NCBI RefSeq assembly: GCF_017168235.1
Contig: NZ_JABFAO010000011.1
Span: forward strand, 679,513 to 743,512
DNA from: Rhodococcus sp. KRD197
GTDB lineage: Bacteria; Actinomycetota; Actinomycetes; Mycobacteriales; Mycobacteriaceae
DNA: 64,000 bases
Direction of reading: 5' to 3'
Every line of letters begins with the position of its first letter. Positions within the stretch are counted from its first letter, which is position 1. Shown here one piece after another: positions 38,501 to 49,050 of this stretch. The translations under genes were made by a program, and so were the position numbers. Under the pieces are notes generated by a model. It made no database searches. It was not told where the DNA came from and was given only the letters and a program-made list of their open reading frames with translations.

Positions 38501-41500
38501 GCTCGATGTCGAACGCAGCGGCAGAGTCGTTCCCAGCGGCTAGGTCGAGCTCTCGGCGCACCTCCTCGGCGACCGGGCCATCGCATTCGCGAGACTGCAG
38601 CTCGGGAATGGCATCGGTGGGCAGCACGAGCACTGTCGGATCTCCGGTCTCCGACGCCGGGTAGCACGTGCGCAGGATCTCGAACTGCGACAGCAGGTCT
38701 CGCCACGCCGCCCGCAGCGCATCCGGGTCGACATCACCGTCGAGCTCGAGCACGATCGGAACGTCCTGCGCGTGCGACTCGACGTCGAGGCGCTGCAGAA
38801 TCCACAGCCGCTCCTGCGCCGAGGACAGCACCGGCTCGGTGGTCACGGCGATGTCGGACAGAGGTCCAGCTGATGTTTCTCGCGATACCGCCGCCAAGGA
38901 ACGTGGCGTCCGAGCTGCGAAGATGTCGGCGACGGTGACGGTGATACCGCGTCGGCGTAGACCACTGACCACCCGCATCGCCGCGAGCGAATGCCCGCCT
39001 CGCTCGAAGAAGTCGTCGTCCGGTTGCACGGGCATCTCGAGCACCTCGGTCAACACCTCGGCAACTGTTTCTACCGTGCGTAGATCCGCATGCCCGCCCT
39101 GGGTCTTCGGGATGAGACGAACCGGCGCATCCGGTAGCGCTGCCACCGACTGCGGCGCATACTCCGCTGCTGGGCGGCCGAGGTCGGCGAGCATGGAGCC
39201 GAGAATCTCGGGAAGCGCCTGCGCGACGGCTGCTGCAGTGACATTTTCGACCACCGACGGGTCGTGATCGAGAACGAGTCTGAATGCATCACCGGGAGGG
39301 GCCAGCAGCGACAGTGGGTACTGCGTGAGGCTCAGATTTCCGAGCCCGGTGATGCGTGTTTCACCGTCGTCCTCCAGGTCGCTGTCGAGAACCCCGGGGT
39401 AGTTCTCGAACACCACGAGCGTGTCGAACAGGCTGGTTCCGCCGGGCGCGTCACTGCATGCCTCGATCTCGGACAGCGACAGCTGCTGTGCGTCGCCCAG
39501 GTCGTACTGGTCGGTCTGGCTCTCGTGCAGCACCTCTCGCATCGGGCGATGGTCCATTCGAACACGCACGGGCACGGTATTGCTGAACAGGCCGATCATC
39601 TTTTCGACGCCGCTCAGGTCGGACGGTCGTCCGGACACGGTGGTTCCGAACACCACGTCCTCGCGGCCGACCAGCGCCTGCAGTACCGCGCTCCAGGCGC
39701 CCTGGACGATGGTGTTGACGGTCAGTCCGTTCTCGCGCGCGAGGTCGGTCAGCTCGGTCCCCAGGTTCGGCGAGACCGACACCTCGGTGGTCACCACCTG
39801 TGTGCCGGTGCTCTCACCGCGCGCCACCACGCTCGGCTGGGTCAGCCCCTCGAGTCGGTGCCTCCACGCGGCCTTCAGTTCGCTGCGATCGAGTCGGGTG
39901 AGCCATTGGAGGTAGTCGGCGTAGTCGGCCGGTGCGGCCAGGCCTGCGCTGCCCTGGTTGTAGTGATGCACCAACTCACGCAACATGATCGGCGTCGACC
40001 ATCCGTCGGTCACCAGGTGGTGCGCGTTGAGCACCACCTGCGTCCTTCGGCCGGGAAGACGAAGCACGTGCCCGGCGAGAAGTGGTCCGCGTCGTACGTC
40101 GAACACTCGGGTAGCGGCGGAGCGGTGTACCTGCGCAGCCGCAGCATCTGCTGCGGCCACAGACAGTGCGCGTAGATCGGTCACCGCCCACGGGATGTCG
40201 ATCGACCGCGGAATCGTCTGCACCGCTGCGCCTACGCCCTCGAAGTGAAAGCCCGCCGCGAGATTGCTGTGCCGCGCGACGACCTCGGAGAACGCGGTAC
40301 GGAGTCGGTCGCCGTCGAGGTCGCCGGCCAGATCGACGATCGCAGTGAGTGTGTAGACGTCCTCGTCGGCGTAGCGAGCAGCATGCGCGAGCAGCCCCTC
40401 CTGCAGCGGCGACAGTGGGAGCACGCGCAGCAGTGGCCCGGTGATCGATTCGAGATAGTCGATCTCGTCCTGCGTCACCTCGACCAGTTCGCAGTCCGAC
40501 GCGCTCAGCCCACCGGGGTACAGCGCAGCGTGCGCGGCCATCGCCTCGAGGGCGTCGGAGAAGTAGCGCTGAAGGTCTCGGACGGTGCCCTCGTCCAGGA
40601 GTTCTCCCGCTGCAGTCCACTCCACTGCCAGCGAAGGCCCGTCTGCACTGTCGTGCACGAACGCGTTGATCCCCAGCACTTCGGTGAGCGTACGAGTATG
40701 GGGCTCGATGACCCCGAAGGCGTCACCGCCGAGTGCGCGCCAGCCGTTCCCCGACAGGCCGGCAGGCTTGCCGAGATAGTTCAACACCACCTGCGGTGCA
40801 GGGCGCTCGGCGAGGGCAGACCCTGCATCGTCGAGGTAGCGAAGTACGCCGTAACCGGCGCCGTCGTCCCGGCCGATACGCCTGCGCTTCTTGACCTCGT
40901 GGATCATTTCGGCGAGGACCACTCCGCCGCCGAATGCCTCGGCGAGGCGGGCATCGCTACCGAGGAAAGACACGGGCGCGGAGATCGGATATTCGGTGGT
41001 GAACCAACCGACGGTGCCGGCGCTGAATTCGTCTCGGCCGTGCCCTTCCATCGTGACGGCACAGTCCAGGGCGTGCGGGCCGCGTAGTGCGCGCAGCGCG
41101 ATCGTCACTGCAACGAGCAGTACCTCGTCGGGTCGGGCGGTGTACTTCGTGCACAAATCGTCCAGAACGGCCGCTGTCACCGGGGCCGGTGCGGCAGTGC
41201 GAGTGACCGCCGCGGTCGCGTGGGTGTCGACTCCGCCGCGTGGAGGCTGGGAACAGATCGCCTCGGAGTCCGGGCCGAGGACGGAGTTCCAGTGATCGGA
41301 CTCGTCGAGGTAGCGGTGCCGCGAAGCGTGTTCGGCGAGTTCGATGGCGCGATGCCGCCACGACCGGCCCGTCACCGGTGGCATAGGTCGCCCGTTGATC
41401 GCGTCCACGAGATCGGTCAGCAGCACCGGCCACGAGATAGCGTCCACGGCGAAGTGGTGCACGACGGTCAGCACTCGGTCGGGGCCCCCGGTCATCCGGA

Positions 41501-44500
41501 CCACAGCCATCCGCAGCAGATCTCCCTCACGCGGCGACAGTTCCGCTGCGCAGGTGCGAGCGTAGGAATCGGCAAGAGCGTCGAATTCGCCCGAGTCGAC
41601 GGGACCGTACGCTGTGATCACTGCTGTCCGGCCGTGGTCGGGAATCTCCACCGCCTCGGCATCGCGAACGATCATCCGCAGCGCCGGGTGTCGTTGCAGC
41701 AGCATCGAAGCCGCATCTGCGAGGGCAGCCTCATCGATCGAGGCGCCCACCTCGATCGCCGTCCACTGTGCATACGACGCCACCGCGTCGGGCGAGTCCA
41801 CCCGCAGGACCCCGCGCATGATGGGGGTGCTCGGGGCAACGCCGGTCGCGATGTCCTCGACTGCGGCGTGCTGGTCCGATTCGAGCTCACGGCTCGCCGC
41901 GGCAAGTCCCGCGAGATCGCGGCCCGTCAGGAGTTCCTTGGGTGTCAGGACCCATCCGCGGCTGCGCAGGCGGCTGCTGATGCTGATCGCACCGATGCTG
42001 TCGCCGCCGAGCGTGAAGAGGTCCGCGTCGAGTGGGACGGACTCGTGCCCGAGCACATCGGCGACGACGGCGCACAGTGCGTGTTCCGCTGCGGTACTCG
42101 GATGGCTGTCTCGGGAGGTTCCGGAGGTGGGCGCGGGCAACCGAGCCCGATCGACCTTCCCGTTGACGGTCACCGGCATCTCACCCAGCACCATCACGAT
42201 CGAGGGCACCAGGTGATCGGGTACCCGGGTCAGCATCTCACGTCGGATGTCGTCACCGGTGCGCTCCGTGGTGGCGCTCACGTAGCCCACAAGTTTGGCT
42301 GCGGGGCCGGTTCCCGTACACACGACGACGGCCGAGGACACCGAATCGCATTGTGCAAGTGCGGCTTCGACCTCACGTAGTTCGACGCGGTGGCCGCGGA
42401 TCTTCACCTGATCATCGGCACGGCCTCGGTACTGGTAGCCGGACTCGGGATTCCAGCGGGCAAGGTCGCCGGTGCGGTACATGCAGGTGCCGCTCACGAA
42501 CGGATTCGCGACGAACCGCTCGGCCGTCGACCCCGGCCGGTCCAGGTAGCCACGAGCAAGCTGGGGGCCCGCGAGATACAGCTCTCCCGTCTCGCCGTCG
42601 AGGACCGGGTGGAGCGCCGAGTCGAGAAGGTAGGCCGCGGTGCCGTCGAGCGGACGCCCGATGTGCACGTCGGCGCCGGTGACGTCGGCGGAAATCGCGT
42701 CGACGGTGGCCTCGGTCGGGCCGTACATGTTGTACACCCGGGCGCTGCTGCGAGCGAGTTGTTCCGCGACGGAAGTCGGAAGCGCCTCCCCGCCGACCAC
42801 GATCGTCGACACCAGTCCTGCTTCGATCAACCCCGCCTCGATCAGGAACGTCGCCATCGACGGAGTGGTGTCGACGACGTCGATTCGGTCCGTCCGAAAC
42901 CTCTGCACCTGCAGCTCGGCGTCGCGCTGAACTTCGCTGTCGTACAGATGAATACGGTGGCCGTCGAGGATCCACAGCAGCGGGTCCAGTGAGGCGTCGA
43001 AGGCGAAGGACGTGGTATGAGCGATGTTCAACCGGCGTTCGCCGGCCCGGGACGCAGCGTCGGCATACAGGGAGGCGCGTTGACGCGCGGCGAGATGAGC
43101 CAGTCCCCCCGAGCGCACCACCACACCTTTGGGTGTTCCGGTCGAGCCGGAGGTGAACAGCACGTACGCCATGTCCTCGGCCCGGCGGGGACCGGCGAGT
43201 TCGTCCGCACTCAAGCGGGTCGTACCGTAGGCAAGCAGATCCGACAGCTCGTCAGCACGCAGCACCAACGACGGGCGCGCGAGTTCGACGAGACGGTCGA
43301 GCCGCTCACGCGGATAGGCGGGGTCGAGTACGACGTAGCCGGCGCCCGCCTCCCAGACCGCGAAGATGCAGGCGACCATGTCGACCGAACGCGGAAGTGA
43401 CAGCGCAACGATGTTTTCGGGGCCGATGCCTCGATCGCGAAGCAATCGCGCAATGCGATAGGTGCGCGCGGCGAGTTCACCGGCCGTCCACACCGTGTCC
43501 GAGTCGCTGATCACGATCCGATCGGGATCCTGGTGGACCATGTCCGCGAACACATCGGCAATGGTCGGGGTTGGGCCGATTTCGAGCGAGGGCGGCGTCC
43601 ACCCCGCATCGAGGCGACCGATACCGATGCATCCCAGGCGTGGACGTTCCGGGGTGCACAGCGCACCGATCAGATCTGCGAACCCGTTGATTCGGGCAGC
43701 GGCTAAGGCCGCCGAGACCGTGCGGGCGTCGACCTCGAAACCCAGCATCATCGCTCCGCCGTCGATCGGCGTCGCAGTCAGCCCGAGTTCTTCCGGCGGC
43801 CCGCCGGCCACGTTTCTCAAGGTGCCGACCGCGCCGGCGAAGTCCAGGTCGAAGTCGAATGCCTTGAGGTTGATGCCAACCCCGTGCAACACGGCACCGG
43901 CACCCGGCGCTGCAAGGTCGCGGACGAGATCCTCGCCGCGATAACGCTGGTGGGCGCGGAGATCATCGAGCGCCGAGGCCACCGCGGAGGCCAACTTCGC
44001 GATGTCGTCAGCGAGCGAGACCGACACTCGCAGCGGGAGAACATTGACCGCCATCGACGGCGTGGTCAGGGCGACGCGGGTGGTGCGCACCATCACGGGC
44101 AGCGCGAGAACGACGTCACCGGTGTGGTGCAGCCGGGCGACGAATCCGACGTAGGCGCCGATGAGTACGTCGGCCCACGTGCAGCCGGTCTCGTCGGCGA
44201 CATGCTTCAGATGGGCCATCTCCTCGGCGTCGAGGACGGCGCGGGCGGAATGCGTGCTCGTCCGGTCCTGTTGGGCCGAGTCCAGATCGGCAGTTCCGCG
44301 TCCGTGCAGCTCGGGGAAAGGTTCGAGGCGCGCGCGCCAGTACTCGCGATCGGCGGCGGCATCCTGGGAGGTCCGGTACACCTGGTCCTCGTTCACGACG
44401 TCGGTGAACGAGCCGAACGGGTTGGGGCGCAGTCTCCGTCCGGTGATGGCGGCGGTGTATCGGGCAGCCAGTCGCCTCGAGATCATCGCCGCGGAGTATC

Positions 44501-44948
44501 CGTCGACGATGAGGTGGTGGTAGAGCTGCACGCACCACACCTGTGTCGGTGACAGCACGATCAGGGTGTACGAGAAGAGCTGCCGTTCGACCATCTCGCG
44601 AGCCTCGGCTGCGGCGTCGAATCGGATCTGCGTCACCAATTGCTCGGCAGCCGAACGGGGGTCGGCCTCGTCCTGCACATCGAGAATCGGCACCTCGAAG
44701 GACTCGATCGGCTCGATCCACTGTCTCGGTCCGGCCTCGGTCAGCGCGAAGCGCAGCCGCATCGTTTCGGCCTCGTCGACGGTTTCCGAGATGGCGTCCA
44801 GGAGAACACCGGTGTCGATTTTGTCGTCGCCGGCGGAACCGTCGATCTCGAGCACTTCGCCGACGAGGTAGTACGGCGAGTCCGGTTCGAGTCGTTGCGC
44901 GTTCCAGATTCCGAGCTGTGCGCCGGTAAGCGGTAGATCGAGTGTCAT
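32529..44948 (-). CDS. Tetramodular siderophore NRPS (C-A-PCP-E / C-PCP / C-A-PCP / C-A-PCP)
   Basis: A 4139-residue peptide synthetase. Landmarks by residue: C1 HHLIVDG 144; A1 [11 protein letters not shown] near 595; PCP1 Ser984; E HHFAVDA 1163; C2 HHLVTDG 1643; PCP2 Ser1987; C3 HHIAIDG 2172; A2 [11 protein letters not shown] near 2633; PCP3 Ser3014; C4 HHLLTDA 3209; A3 [11 protein letters not shown] near 3700; PCP4 Ser4096. Module 2 lacks an A domain, and the protein ends 43 residues after PCP4 with no thioesterase or reductase. Hand-aligned specificity codes: A1 DADDVGMVDK (basic residue), A2 DILQLGVVWK (near the Gly code), A3 DMENMGLINK (near the hydroxyornithine/Orn code). The expected product is DHB capping a basic D-residue, then one or two Gly, then N-hydroxyornithine. 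The start codon overlaps the AMP-ligase stop. Confidence 0.95.
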   Translation of the reverse strand: MTLDLPLTGAQLGIWNAQRLEPDSPYYLVGEVLEIDGSAGDDKIDTGVLLDAISETVDEAETMRLRFALTEAGPRQWIEPIESFEVPILDVQDEADPRSAAEQLVTQIRFDAAAEAREMVERQLFSYTLIVLSPTQVWCVQLYHHLIVDGYSAAMISRRLAARYTAAITGRRLRPNPFGSFTDVVNEDQVYRTSQDAAADREYWRARLEPFPELHGRGTADLDSAQQDRTSTHSARAVLDAEEMAHLKHVADETGCTWADVLIGAYVGFVARLHHTGDVVLALPVMVRTTRVALTTPSMAVNVLPLRVSVSLADDIAKLASAVASALDDLRAHQRYRGEDLVRDLAAPGAGAVLHGVGINLKAFDFDLDFAGAVGTLRNVAGGPPEELGLTATPIDGGAMMLGFEVDARTVSAALAAARINGFADLIGALCTPERPRLGCIGIGRLDAGWTPPSLEIGPTPTIADVFADMVHQDPDRIVISDSDTVWTAGELAARTYRIARLLRDRGIGPENIVALSLPRSVDMVACIFAVWEAGAGYVVLDPAYPRERLDRLVELARPSLVLRADELSDLLAYGTTRLSADELAGPRRAEDMAYVLFTSGSTGTPKGVVVRSGGLAHLAARQRASLYADAASRAGERRLNIAHTTSFAFDASLDPLLWILDGHRIHLYDSEVQRDAELQVQRFRTDRIDVVDTTPSMATFLIEAGLIEAGLVSTIVVGGEALPTSVAEQLARSSARVYNMYGPTEATVDAISADVTGADVHIGRPLDGTAAYLLDSALHPVLDGETGELYLAGPQLARGYLDRPGSTAERFVANPFVSGTCMYRTGDLARWNPESGYQYRGRADDQVKIRGHRVELREVEAALAQCDSVSSAVVVCTGTGPAAKLVGYVSATTERTGDDIRREMLTRVPDHLVPSIVMVLGEMPVTVNGKVDRARLPAPTSGTSRDSHPSTAAEHALCAVVADVLGHESVPLDADLFTLGGDSIGAISISSRLRSRGWVLTPKELLTGRDLAGLAAASRELESDQHAAVEDIATGVAPSTPIMRGVLRVDSPDAVASYAQWTAIEVGASIDEAALADAASMLLQRHPALRMIVRDAEAVEIPDHGRTAVITAYGPVDSGEFDALADSYARTCAAELSPREGDLLRMAVVRMTGGPDRVLTVVHHFAVDAISWPVLLTDLVDAINGRPMPPVTGRSWRHRAIELAEHASRHRYLDESDHWNSVLGPDSEAICSQPPRGGVDTHATAAVTRTAAPAPVTAAVLDDLCTKYTARPDEVLLVAVTIALRALRGPHALDCAVTMEGHGRDEFSAGTVGWFTTEYPISAPVSFLGSDARLAEAFGGGVVLAEMIHEVKKRRRIGRDDGAGYGVLRYLDDAGSALAERPAPQVVLNYLGKPAGLSGNGWRALGGDAFGVIEPHTRTLTEVLGINAFVHDSADGPSLAVEWTAAGELLDEGTVRDLQRYFSDALEAMAAHAALYPGGLSASDCELVEVTQDEIDYLESITGPLLRVLPLSPLQEGLLAHAARYADEDVYTLTAIVDLAGDLDGDRLRTAFSEVVARHSNLAAGFHFEGVGAAVQTIPRSIDIPWAVTDLRALSVAAADAAAAQVHRSAATRVFDVRRGPLLAGHVLRLPGRRTQVVLNAHHLVTDGWSTPIMLRELVHHYNQGSAGLAAPADYADYLQWLTRLDRSELKAAWRHRLEGLTQPSVVARGESTGTQVVTTEVSVSPNLGTELTDLARENGLTVNTIVQGAWSAVLQALVGREDVVFGTTVSGRPSDLSGVEKMIGLFSNTVPVRVRMDHRPMREVLHESQTDQYDLGDAQQLSLSEIEACSDAPGGTSLFDTLVVFENYPGVLDSDLEDDGETRITGLGNLSLTQYPLSLLAPPGDAFRLVLDHDPSVVENVTAAAVAQALPEILGSMLADLGRPAAEYAPQSVAALPDAPVRLIPKTQGGHADLRTVETVAEVLTEVLEMPVQPDDDFFERGGHSLAAMRVVSGLRRRGITVTVADIFAARTPRSLAAVSRETSAGPLSDIAVTTEPVLSSAQERLWILQRLDVESHAQDVPIVLELDGDVDPDALRAAWRDLLSQFEILRTCYPASETGDPTVLVLPTDAIPELQSRECDGPVAEEVRRELDLAAGNDSAAAFDIERAVPARATHLRGPGWSALVIVVHHIAIDGASVPVLLDALSVAYTDRREGRRPDQNSTAPTFAEFASVDRARAESGEVQKSLQYWTEQLDGLPAELELPTDRSRPRRPTYRSVGVSRRLEDALTTDIRTASIRHGVSPLMVLEAAVAATWHRFGSGIDIPLGTTVSDRDVIADGRFRDTVGYLVNTVVHRIDVSGNPTSTELLDRIRATGLDALTHQHVPFDRVVDALAPERSAGRHPLFQTMVGYEVLGPPVMLGDVLATPMEPMDPPARMDVSVWLRESESGVELALGAAADLFDEATARTLLGEISAALAHVVREPDGPITQLGSAHENSPTREQPPQSVIHRFLTQVQERTSEIAIVAHGHEVTYAEAGAEVESLARELTSRGVGASSVVGVAVERGRHLPIALLAVLRCGAAYLPLDVDYPRERLQYMLDDARPVCVLTTTSVADRIEWMSVPMLTVDTTCVSAAALPPVPSAGDDLAYVIHTSGTTGTPKGVMVTTANLAAFADAATALGWLRQGDRLLAVTTVSFDIAVLELLCPLTVGASVVVVPRATVVDPALLAQSILDYRATVVQATPSLWRLLLATPYSGGVRALIGGEAVPAELANQLTSISEEVWNVYGPTEATVWATADRMQHDEPVTIGSPWTDVHARVLDELLREVPEGAQGELYLGGSQIARGYLNRPAQTATRFIADPHRPGRRLYRTGDAVRRRGDRLEYLRRTDDQVKVRGFRIELGEVETALRALGGVRDAAAKVAEIADGSARLFGYVVVDPSRVDPSRVDTAAMRAQLADTLPDQFVPQSITVVETLPRTLNGKLDRNSLPVPTPSSPVEVSESSALLAAATEVLGTVVDPQTSFFAAGGDSIAAVRFVSAAAARGVHLSVADVFDAATLAELVGRAEQSAPKPASQAELVELDEDARALLDRDHPGWQQVLPLTPLQRGMYFQSATGPGDGGDNYHVQHRFTFDGTIDRSALAVATAALLQRYPNLAAAFTHSVLDDPIAIIAPVAVDIASVPSSDVDELAAQEFARPFDLGRGPLLRMVIAKDAVGTENLIVTQHHLLTDAWSQGVMFSELFVMFGVAKMLVTAGTSEDELVAVVQRVLDAPADFTDHLRQLTTHDDVAGAQEWSDYLADLAEPTSIAAEAQPGTMTLPNLHTRALDDATRDAISRLAAENGVTVSTVVSVAWGLTLRRITGREDVVFGSTVAGRDPMVPGVDRMVGLTLNTVPVRVQARPSTSPRALLREVFTAQGALIPHQHMGLGEISRAAGFASLFDTLLVFRNVGGDAERFDVLSRAGITAAEATDATHYAITLDVDPRSRSGAMEVTVENRPDLVDDETAQRVLETMLEMLGALCEVETIADTGRGLDDLEATPLTASRMRVPGPGEPEGSIDTLLTERATATPDAPAITCGSETWTAGELDRRVTALGRCLVASGVGAGDVVALLLPRIADHVAAIFAVMRTGAAYLPLDLGHPSARLQEIVEDSGARTVIVAGAETDRVFEVTAGVSALNVVDLWSPEVSAILAGNNPAPQVPACRVEGPRHADQAAYVIYTSGSTGKPKGVQVGHRGLTTMFHNHRTEIFERTERKVGGRQLRIAHTVSFSFDMSWEELFWMLAGHHLHVIDEAARADPISLVQHYREVGIDVVNVTPSYARELIAGGLLDGDVASGAHVPVLVMLGGEAVPQELWTRLREQDGVDGYDLYGPTEFTINAMGSAVAESDTPCLGRPVRNACARVLDTGLRPVAVGAAGELYMSGDGAAHGYRGRSGQTASVFVADPYGTGERMYRTGDLVRYLAGGRVEYLGRVDRQVKIRGIRIELGEVESALEALPGVARAAANVLSDGPVARLIGYVVDGDPPVTRDLRAELRSRVPAHLVPAQIVTVDHIPLTVNGKLDRAALPEPPVRAGGASLSTPSQRLVAAIYREVLGLDEIGSDDGFADCGGDSLAAMRLISRLQRELSVRVDVGELLSRQTVAAVAELIDRSGVKT
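36156..36185. repeat. 15-base in-frame tandem duplication in the NRPS
   Basis: Two adjacent copies of a 15-base unit (ACTCTCGACGGATC core) encode a repeated DPSRV pentapeptide in the C-terminal subdomain of A2. They differ at one base. It lies in a surface loop before motif A9, so it is probably neutral. It is a site where length variation between strains would be expected. Confidence 0.85.
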
Positions 44949-46561
44949 TTACCCTGACTCTTCTTGTCTATCTTGCCCACCGATGTCGTGGGGAATTCGG
45001 TGACGAACTCGAACGTGTCCGGAATGGTGTAGGCCGCCACCTGACGTTCGGTTCGCAGGAACGCACGCAGCTGCGCCGCGCTCGGGGTCTGTGCCTCGGG
45101 GTCACGCCGGATGACGAACGCGCAGATCCGCTCGCCGAGTGCATCATCCGGGATCCCGACCACGGACACGTCGTGAATGGCGTCGTGGGCCAGTAGATGG
45201 TTTTCGACCATGGCTGGTGCGACTTTCTCACCGCCCCGATTTATCTGGTCCTTGCTACGGCCTACCACCTGCAGGTATCCGCGACTGTCTCGAATCACGA
45301 TATCGCCGGTGATGTAGAACCTGTCGTGTGTGAACGAGCGTCGATTGTGTTCCGGCGCAGCGAAGTATCCGCGAATGGTGTACGGACCCCGTGTCTGCAA
45401 ATGTCCCGGCTCGCCGTCCGGCACCGGCGTGCCGTTGTCGTCGACCACTCGGATCTCGTCGTCCGGTGAGATCGGCCGGCCCTGGGTGGTGAACACCGTT
45501 CGGTCGTCGTCGCCGACCCGGGTGTAGTTGACCAACCCCTCTGCCATCCCGAATACCTGGGTCAGCGAGCAACCGAGTTCCGGGGTGACCCGCCGTGCGA
45601 CCTCTGCGGGCAGCTTGGCGCCGCCGACCCAAAGGGACACCAGCGACGATATATCTGCAGTGTGTCGTACCGAGGAGTTCAACCACGCCATCAGCACCGG
45701 CGGGACCAGGGCGGCATGGGTGACCGAGTGCTGTTCGACGAGGCGCAGGCACGTATCGGGGCTCGGATCCGGTGCCATGATCACGCTGCCACCGACAGCG
45801 ATCATGCCGAGCAGGCCCGGGGAGCTCATCGTGAAGTTGTGCGAGATCGGCAGCGCGGCAAGCATCACCGACCTCTCGTCGACCGCGCAGATGCGGGCAC
45901 TCTCGCGCACCGAGTAGAGGTAGTCGTCGTGGGTGCGCGGAATCAGCTTCGGGGTTCCGGTGGTTCCCCCGGAAAGCTGCAGAAACGCGACGTCGGACGG
46001 CAACGCGCGGGCGCGGCGCGGCAGCGGTACTGCGGTGGTCCAGCTCTCGTCACCGGCCGGAACGAGAACGGTGGCCACGGAGGGGATTTCGCGCGCGATA
46101 TCGGCCGCGATATCGCGGTAGGACGTGAGTCCGACACGGTCGACGGTGACATACGCACGCGCCGAGGTGCCCGCACAGAACTGGCGGATCTCGGCGAGGC
46201 GATGTGCGGCCAGCGCGAACACCGGTAGGGCGCCGAGCTCGAACAACCCGAATACGACCTCGACGAACTCCACGGTGTTCGGCAGATGAACCACCACTCG
46301 GTCCCCGCGCCCGATTCCCCGCGAAGACAGTTCCCCGGCGACGAGTTGTACGCGCTCGTCGAGCTGGGCGTAGGTGAGGGTTCGCACGGAGTCGACAACG
46401 GCGACGCGATCGGCATGGTCCGAGACGGTTTTCGCAAGGAGGTCCGAATGTGTCTGTCCGATCCAATAACCCCGCTCGCGGTACTGTGCGGCAACGTCCT
46501 CGGGATACGCGATGACGCCGTCGAGCTGCAGCGGGACGAGCTCCTTCGCGGGTGCACTCAT
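44945..46561 (-). CDS. entE: 2,3-dihydroxybenzoate-AMP ligase
   Basis: A 538-residue aryl-acid adenylating enzyme (DhbE/EntE class) that activates DHB and loads it onto an aryl carrier protein. The P-loop is [15 protein letters not shown] and the aryl-pocket region [12 protein letters not shown], with the Ser typical of DHB rather than salicylate enzymes. [23 protein letters not shown] and the C-terminal GKIDK lysine complete the family. The start overlaps the isochorismatase stop, and its own stop overlaps the NRPS start, so all three are tightly coupled. Confidence 0.95.
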   Translation of the reverse strand: MSAPAKELVPLQLDGVIAYPEDVAAQYRERGYWIGQTHSDLLAKTVSDHADRVAVVDSVRTLTYAQLDERVQLVAGELSSRGIGRGDRVVVHLPNTVEFVEVVFGLFELGALPVFALAAHRLAEIRQFCAGTSARAYVTVDRVGLTSYRDIAADIAREIPSVATVLVPAGDESWTTAVPLPRRARALPSDVAFLQLSGGTTGTPKLIPRTHDDYLYSVRESARICAVDERSVMLAALPISHNFTMSSPGLLGMIAVGGSVIMAPDPSPDTCLRLVEQHSVTHAALVPPVLMAWLNSSVRHTADISSLVSLWVGGAKLPAEVARRVTPELGCSLTQVFGMAEGLVNYTRVGDDDRTVFTTQGRPISPDDEIRVVDDNGTPVPDGEPGHLQTRGPYTIRGYFAAPEHNRRSFTHDRFYITGDIVIRDSRGYLQVVGRSKDQINRGGEKVAPAMVENHLLAHDAIHDVSVVGIPDDALGERICAFVIRRDPEAQTPSAAQLRAFLRTERQVAAYTIPDTFEFVTEFPTTSVGKIDKKSQGK

Positions 46562-47220
46562 CGGGCAGCGCCTGCGGCGACAGCCTTGCGCTCGAGGGCG
46601 AGCGCTACCTCATCGGTGGTGACGACGGCGCCGCATCGCTTGGCTGCGTAGGTGGCGGCCAGGATGTGCTCCTCGCGCGAGAAGTCGGCGGTGGCGTCGA
46701 GCACCAGGAACGGATGCACGTCGGACATGAATGCCTCTGCTGCGCTGAGCATGCAGCCCATGTGGGCGTAGACGCCGGTGACGATCAGTTGGTCGCGGCC
46801 GTGGTGACCGAGCAGTTCGCGCAGGTCTGTGCGTTGGAATGCCGAGTAGCGCCACTTGGTGACCTCGATATCGCCGGGGCGCGGGGCGAGGGCATCGATG
46901 ATCTGGGTGTCGCGTCCGGTTCCGAGGCCCGGTCCCCAGAAGTCCGCGAGAATGCCGCGACGCGAGGGGTGTTGGTCACCGGGCTGCATCGTGTACACCA
47001 CCGGTATGCCCAGCTCTGTTGCACGGTCGCGTAGCGAGCCGATGTTGTCGATGACGGACGAGATCATCTCGGGTGCATCGATGTAGGCGTCGATGAAGTA
47101 GTTCTGCATGTCGTGCACCAGTAGTGCCGCACGGGTGGGATCGAGCTGCCAATCCACTCTGTTGTCGGGGATCTCGCTGCGCACGGGCATGGTGTAGCTG
47201 GAAATTCTCGGTATCGCCAT
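46558..47220 (-). CDS. dhbB: Isochorismatase (without carrier domain)
   Basis: A 220-residue isochorismatase producing 2,3-dihydro-2,3-dihydroxybenzoate and pyruvate from isochorismate. The N-terminus [10 protein letters not shown] is typical of EntB/DhbB. The catalytic set is Asp37 (LVHDMQNYF), Lys in [10 protein letters not shown], and the loop GVYAHMGCM. Unlike EntB and DhbB it ends after the hydrolase domain; the aryl carrier is a separate gene at 31.2 kb. It is the first gene of the iron-boxed operon with entE and the NRPS. Confidence 0.94.
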   Translation of the reverse strand: MAIPRISSYTMPVRSEIPDNRVDWQLDPTRAALLVHDMQNYFIDAYIDAPEMISSVIDNIGSLRDRATELGIPVVYTMQPGDQHPSRRGILADFWGPGLGTGRDTQIIDALAPRPGDIEVTKWRYSAFQRTDLRELLGHHGRDQLIVTGVYAHMGCMLSAAEAFMSDVHPFLVLDATADFSREEHILAATYAAKRCGAVVTTDEVALALERKAVAAGAAR

Positions 47221-47259
47221 CGCGGTCTCCTTGTCGTCCAGACTCGCCAGAAAGTGTAG

Positions 47260-47278
47260 TGAGGTTAGCCTAGCCTCT
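47260..47278 (-). promoter_or_regulatory. IdeR-like iron box upstream of isochorismatase-entE-NRPS
   Basis: GAGGTTAGCCTAGCCT agrees with the IdeR consensus TTAGGTTAGGCTAACCTAA at about 14-15 of 19 positions, with both half-sites visible. It lies 40 bases upstream of the isochorismatase start. It probably controls the 14.7-kb biosynthetic operon. Confidence 0.75.
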
Positions 47279-47295
47279 ATGTCTGTCTGGTGGGG

Positions 47296-49050
47296 TCACC
47301 GGTTGGCACTCCACGCAGTCCACAGCTGCGCGTATCGACCGCCGCGCGCGACCAAATCCTCGTGCGAGCCCTCCTCCACTATCAGTCCGTTGTCCATCAA
47401 CAGGATTCGATCGGCACGTCGCGCCTGGCCGAGCCGGTGCGCAACGATCAACGCCGAACGATCCGCAAAGGCCGCCTCGGCTGCAGACTCGAGAAGCGAC
47501 GCGCCCGCGCTGCCCGCGTCGGCGGTGGCCTCGTCGAGAATCACCACCGGTGGGTCGATGAGAACAACCCGCGCAAGGGCAACCTGTTGGGCCTGCATGG
47601 GCGTGAGCTGATGGCCGCCGTCGCCGACCACAGTGTCGAGCCCGTCGGGCAGCAGCTCGAACCAGTCGGCGGCGAGCACAGCGCGCAGTGCCGCCTTCAT
47701 ATCGTCGTCACTCGCACCGGGAGCAGCCATCGCGAGATCCTCGCGAAGCGTCCCGGCGAATACGTGCACTTCCTGCGTTACCAGCGTGATGCGTTGCGCA
47801 CGAGTCGAATCGTCGACGCCAGTGAGGTCGACCGACCCGAACTGCACCCGGCCCACGTCCGGGGACCGGACACCTGCGAGCACGGCCGCCAACGTTGTCT
47901 TGCCTGCACCCGAACTGCCGACCAGAGCGACCGACTCACCGGGCTCGACAGTGATGTCGACACCCCGCAACACCGGTCGATCCGGGGTATATCCGAAGGT
48001 GATATCGCGGGCTACGAGCGCGCCACGGGCGGGCAACTCCACCCGAACCTCCGCTGCAGGCTCGGCTTGGATCACCCCGACGATGCGGGCGAGTGAGGCC
48101 AACGCCGACTGCAGTTCGTCGATGACCAGCAGCAGATCCTCGATCGGTGCGAAGAGCCGCAGGAAGAACAGCATCGCGGTGGTGGTCGCACCGACGGTCA
48201 ACGCCTCGGCTCCGACGAGGAAGTAACCGATGACGAGCAGGCTCGCCATGCCGAGGAACTGCGCGGAGTTCAGCCGACCGTAGAAGCGGTTCTGCACGAT
48301 GCGCGCTCGCATCGTCCACCGCACGACCTCCCACGAATGCTGCCCGACGCGTGCCGCGAGCAGCGGTGACATGTCGTAGGCGTGCACGGTGCGCAGTCCG
48401 CGAACAGCACCGAGAACGTGTTGGGCGCGTTGGCCCATTGCCGCTCGCTCGGCCGCATAGATACCCGGAGCGTTGCGCAGATACCAGCGCACAGCCAGCG
48501 CGTACACCGGCACGATCAGCACCAGCGCCCCGAGGAACCTCCAGTCGAGCGCGGTGAGGCCCACTGCGGTGAGCACCACCGTGAACAGCGACGTCGACAG
48601 AGCTGGCACCGCAGTGTTGATCGCAGTGGAGACTTCTTCTACGTCGTCGGTCGCCCGGGAGACCAGATCTCCGGTGCCCGATACCTCGACGCGTTCGAGC
48701 GGGAGAGCCAGACTGGCGCGGAACATGCGCTCGCGCAGCCGAGCCAGAACGGTCTCGAACAGTCTCGACGAGAGCACCACACCGAGCGCGGTGAACCCGG
48801 CGAACCCCAGTGCAGCGACACCCATCACTGCCCCGAGCTGCCAGATCTCGCCCACGTCGGCGCCGTCTATGACGGCGTCCACCATGCGCCCGAGCACCCA
48901 CGGTGCGACTAGTCCCAGTGCGGCGCCGAGAATCATCGTCGCCACCACTGCGACGAGCCGAGTGCCCTGGCCGACCAGAGCGCCCCTGATCTCCCGCACC
49001 ACCGAACGTGAGTCGGCAATCGGCATCCTCGTGACAGCCGGTGCGGTCAT
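47296..49050 (-). CDS. ABC transporter half, fused membrane and ATPase domains (subunit B)
   Basis: A 584-residue ABC-exporter-fold protein: six-helix membrane domain (residues about 25-320) and a nucleotide-binding domain. Walker A is GSSGAGKTT and Walker B VVILDEATAD with the catalytic Glu and an H-loop His (VAHR). The ABC signature is degenerate (LTPMQ in place of LSGGQ). It should pair with the product of the upstream overlapping gene. Such pairs either export siderophores or, like mycobacterial IrtAB, import them; direction cannot be read from sequence. The ATG at 49050 overlaps the upstream stop. Confidence 0.92.
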   Translation of the reverse strand: MTAPAVTRMPIADSRSVVREIRGALVGQGTRLVAVVATMILGAALGLVAPWVLGRMVDAVIDGADVGEIWQLGAVMGVAALGFAGFTALGVVLSSRLFETVLARLRERMFRASLALPLERVEVSGTGDLVSRATDDVEEVSTAINTAVPALSTSLFTVVLTAVGLTALDWRFLGALVLIVPVYALAVRWYLRNAPGIYAAERAAMGQRAQHVLGAVRGLRTVHAYDMSPLLAARVGQHSWEVVRWTMRARIVQNRFYGRLNSAQFLGMASLLVIGYFLVGAEALTVGATTTAMLFFLRLFAPIEDLLLVIDELQSALASLARIVGVIQAEPAAEVRVELPARGALVARDITFGYTPDRPVLRGVDITVEPGESVALVGSSGAGKTTLAAVLAGVRSPDVGRVQFGSVDLTGVDDSTRAQRITLVTQEVHVFAGTLREDLAMAAPGASDDDMKAALRAVLAADWFELLPDGLDTVVGDGGHQLTPMQAQQVALARVVLIDPPVVILDEATADAGSAGASLLESAAEAAFADRSALIVAHRLGQARRADRILLMDNGLIVEEGSHEDLVARGGRYAQLWTAWSANR

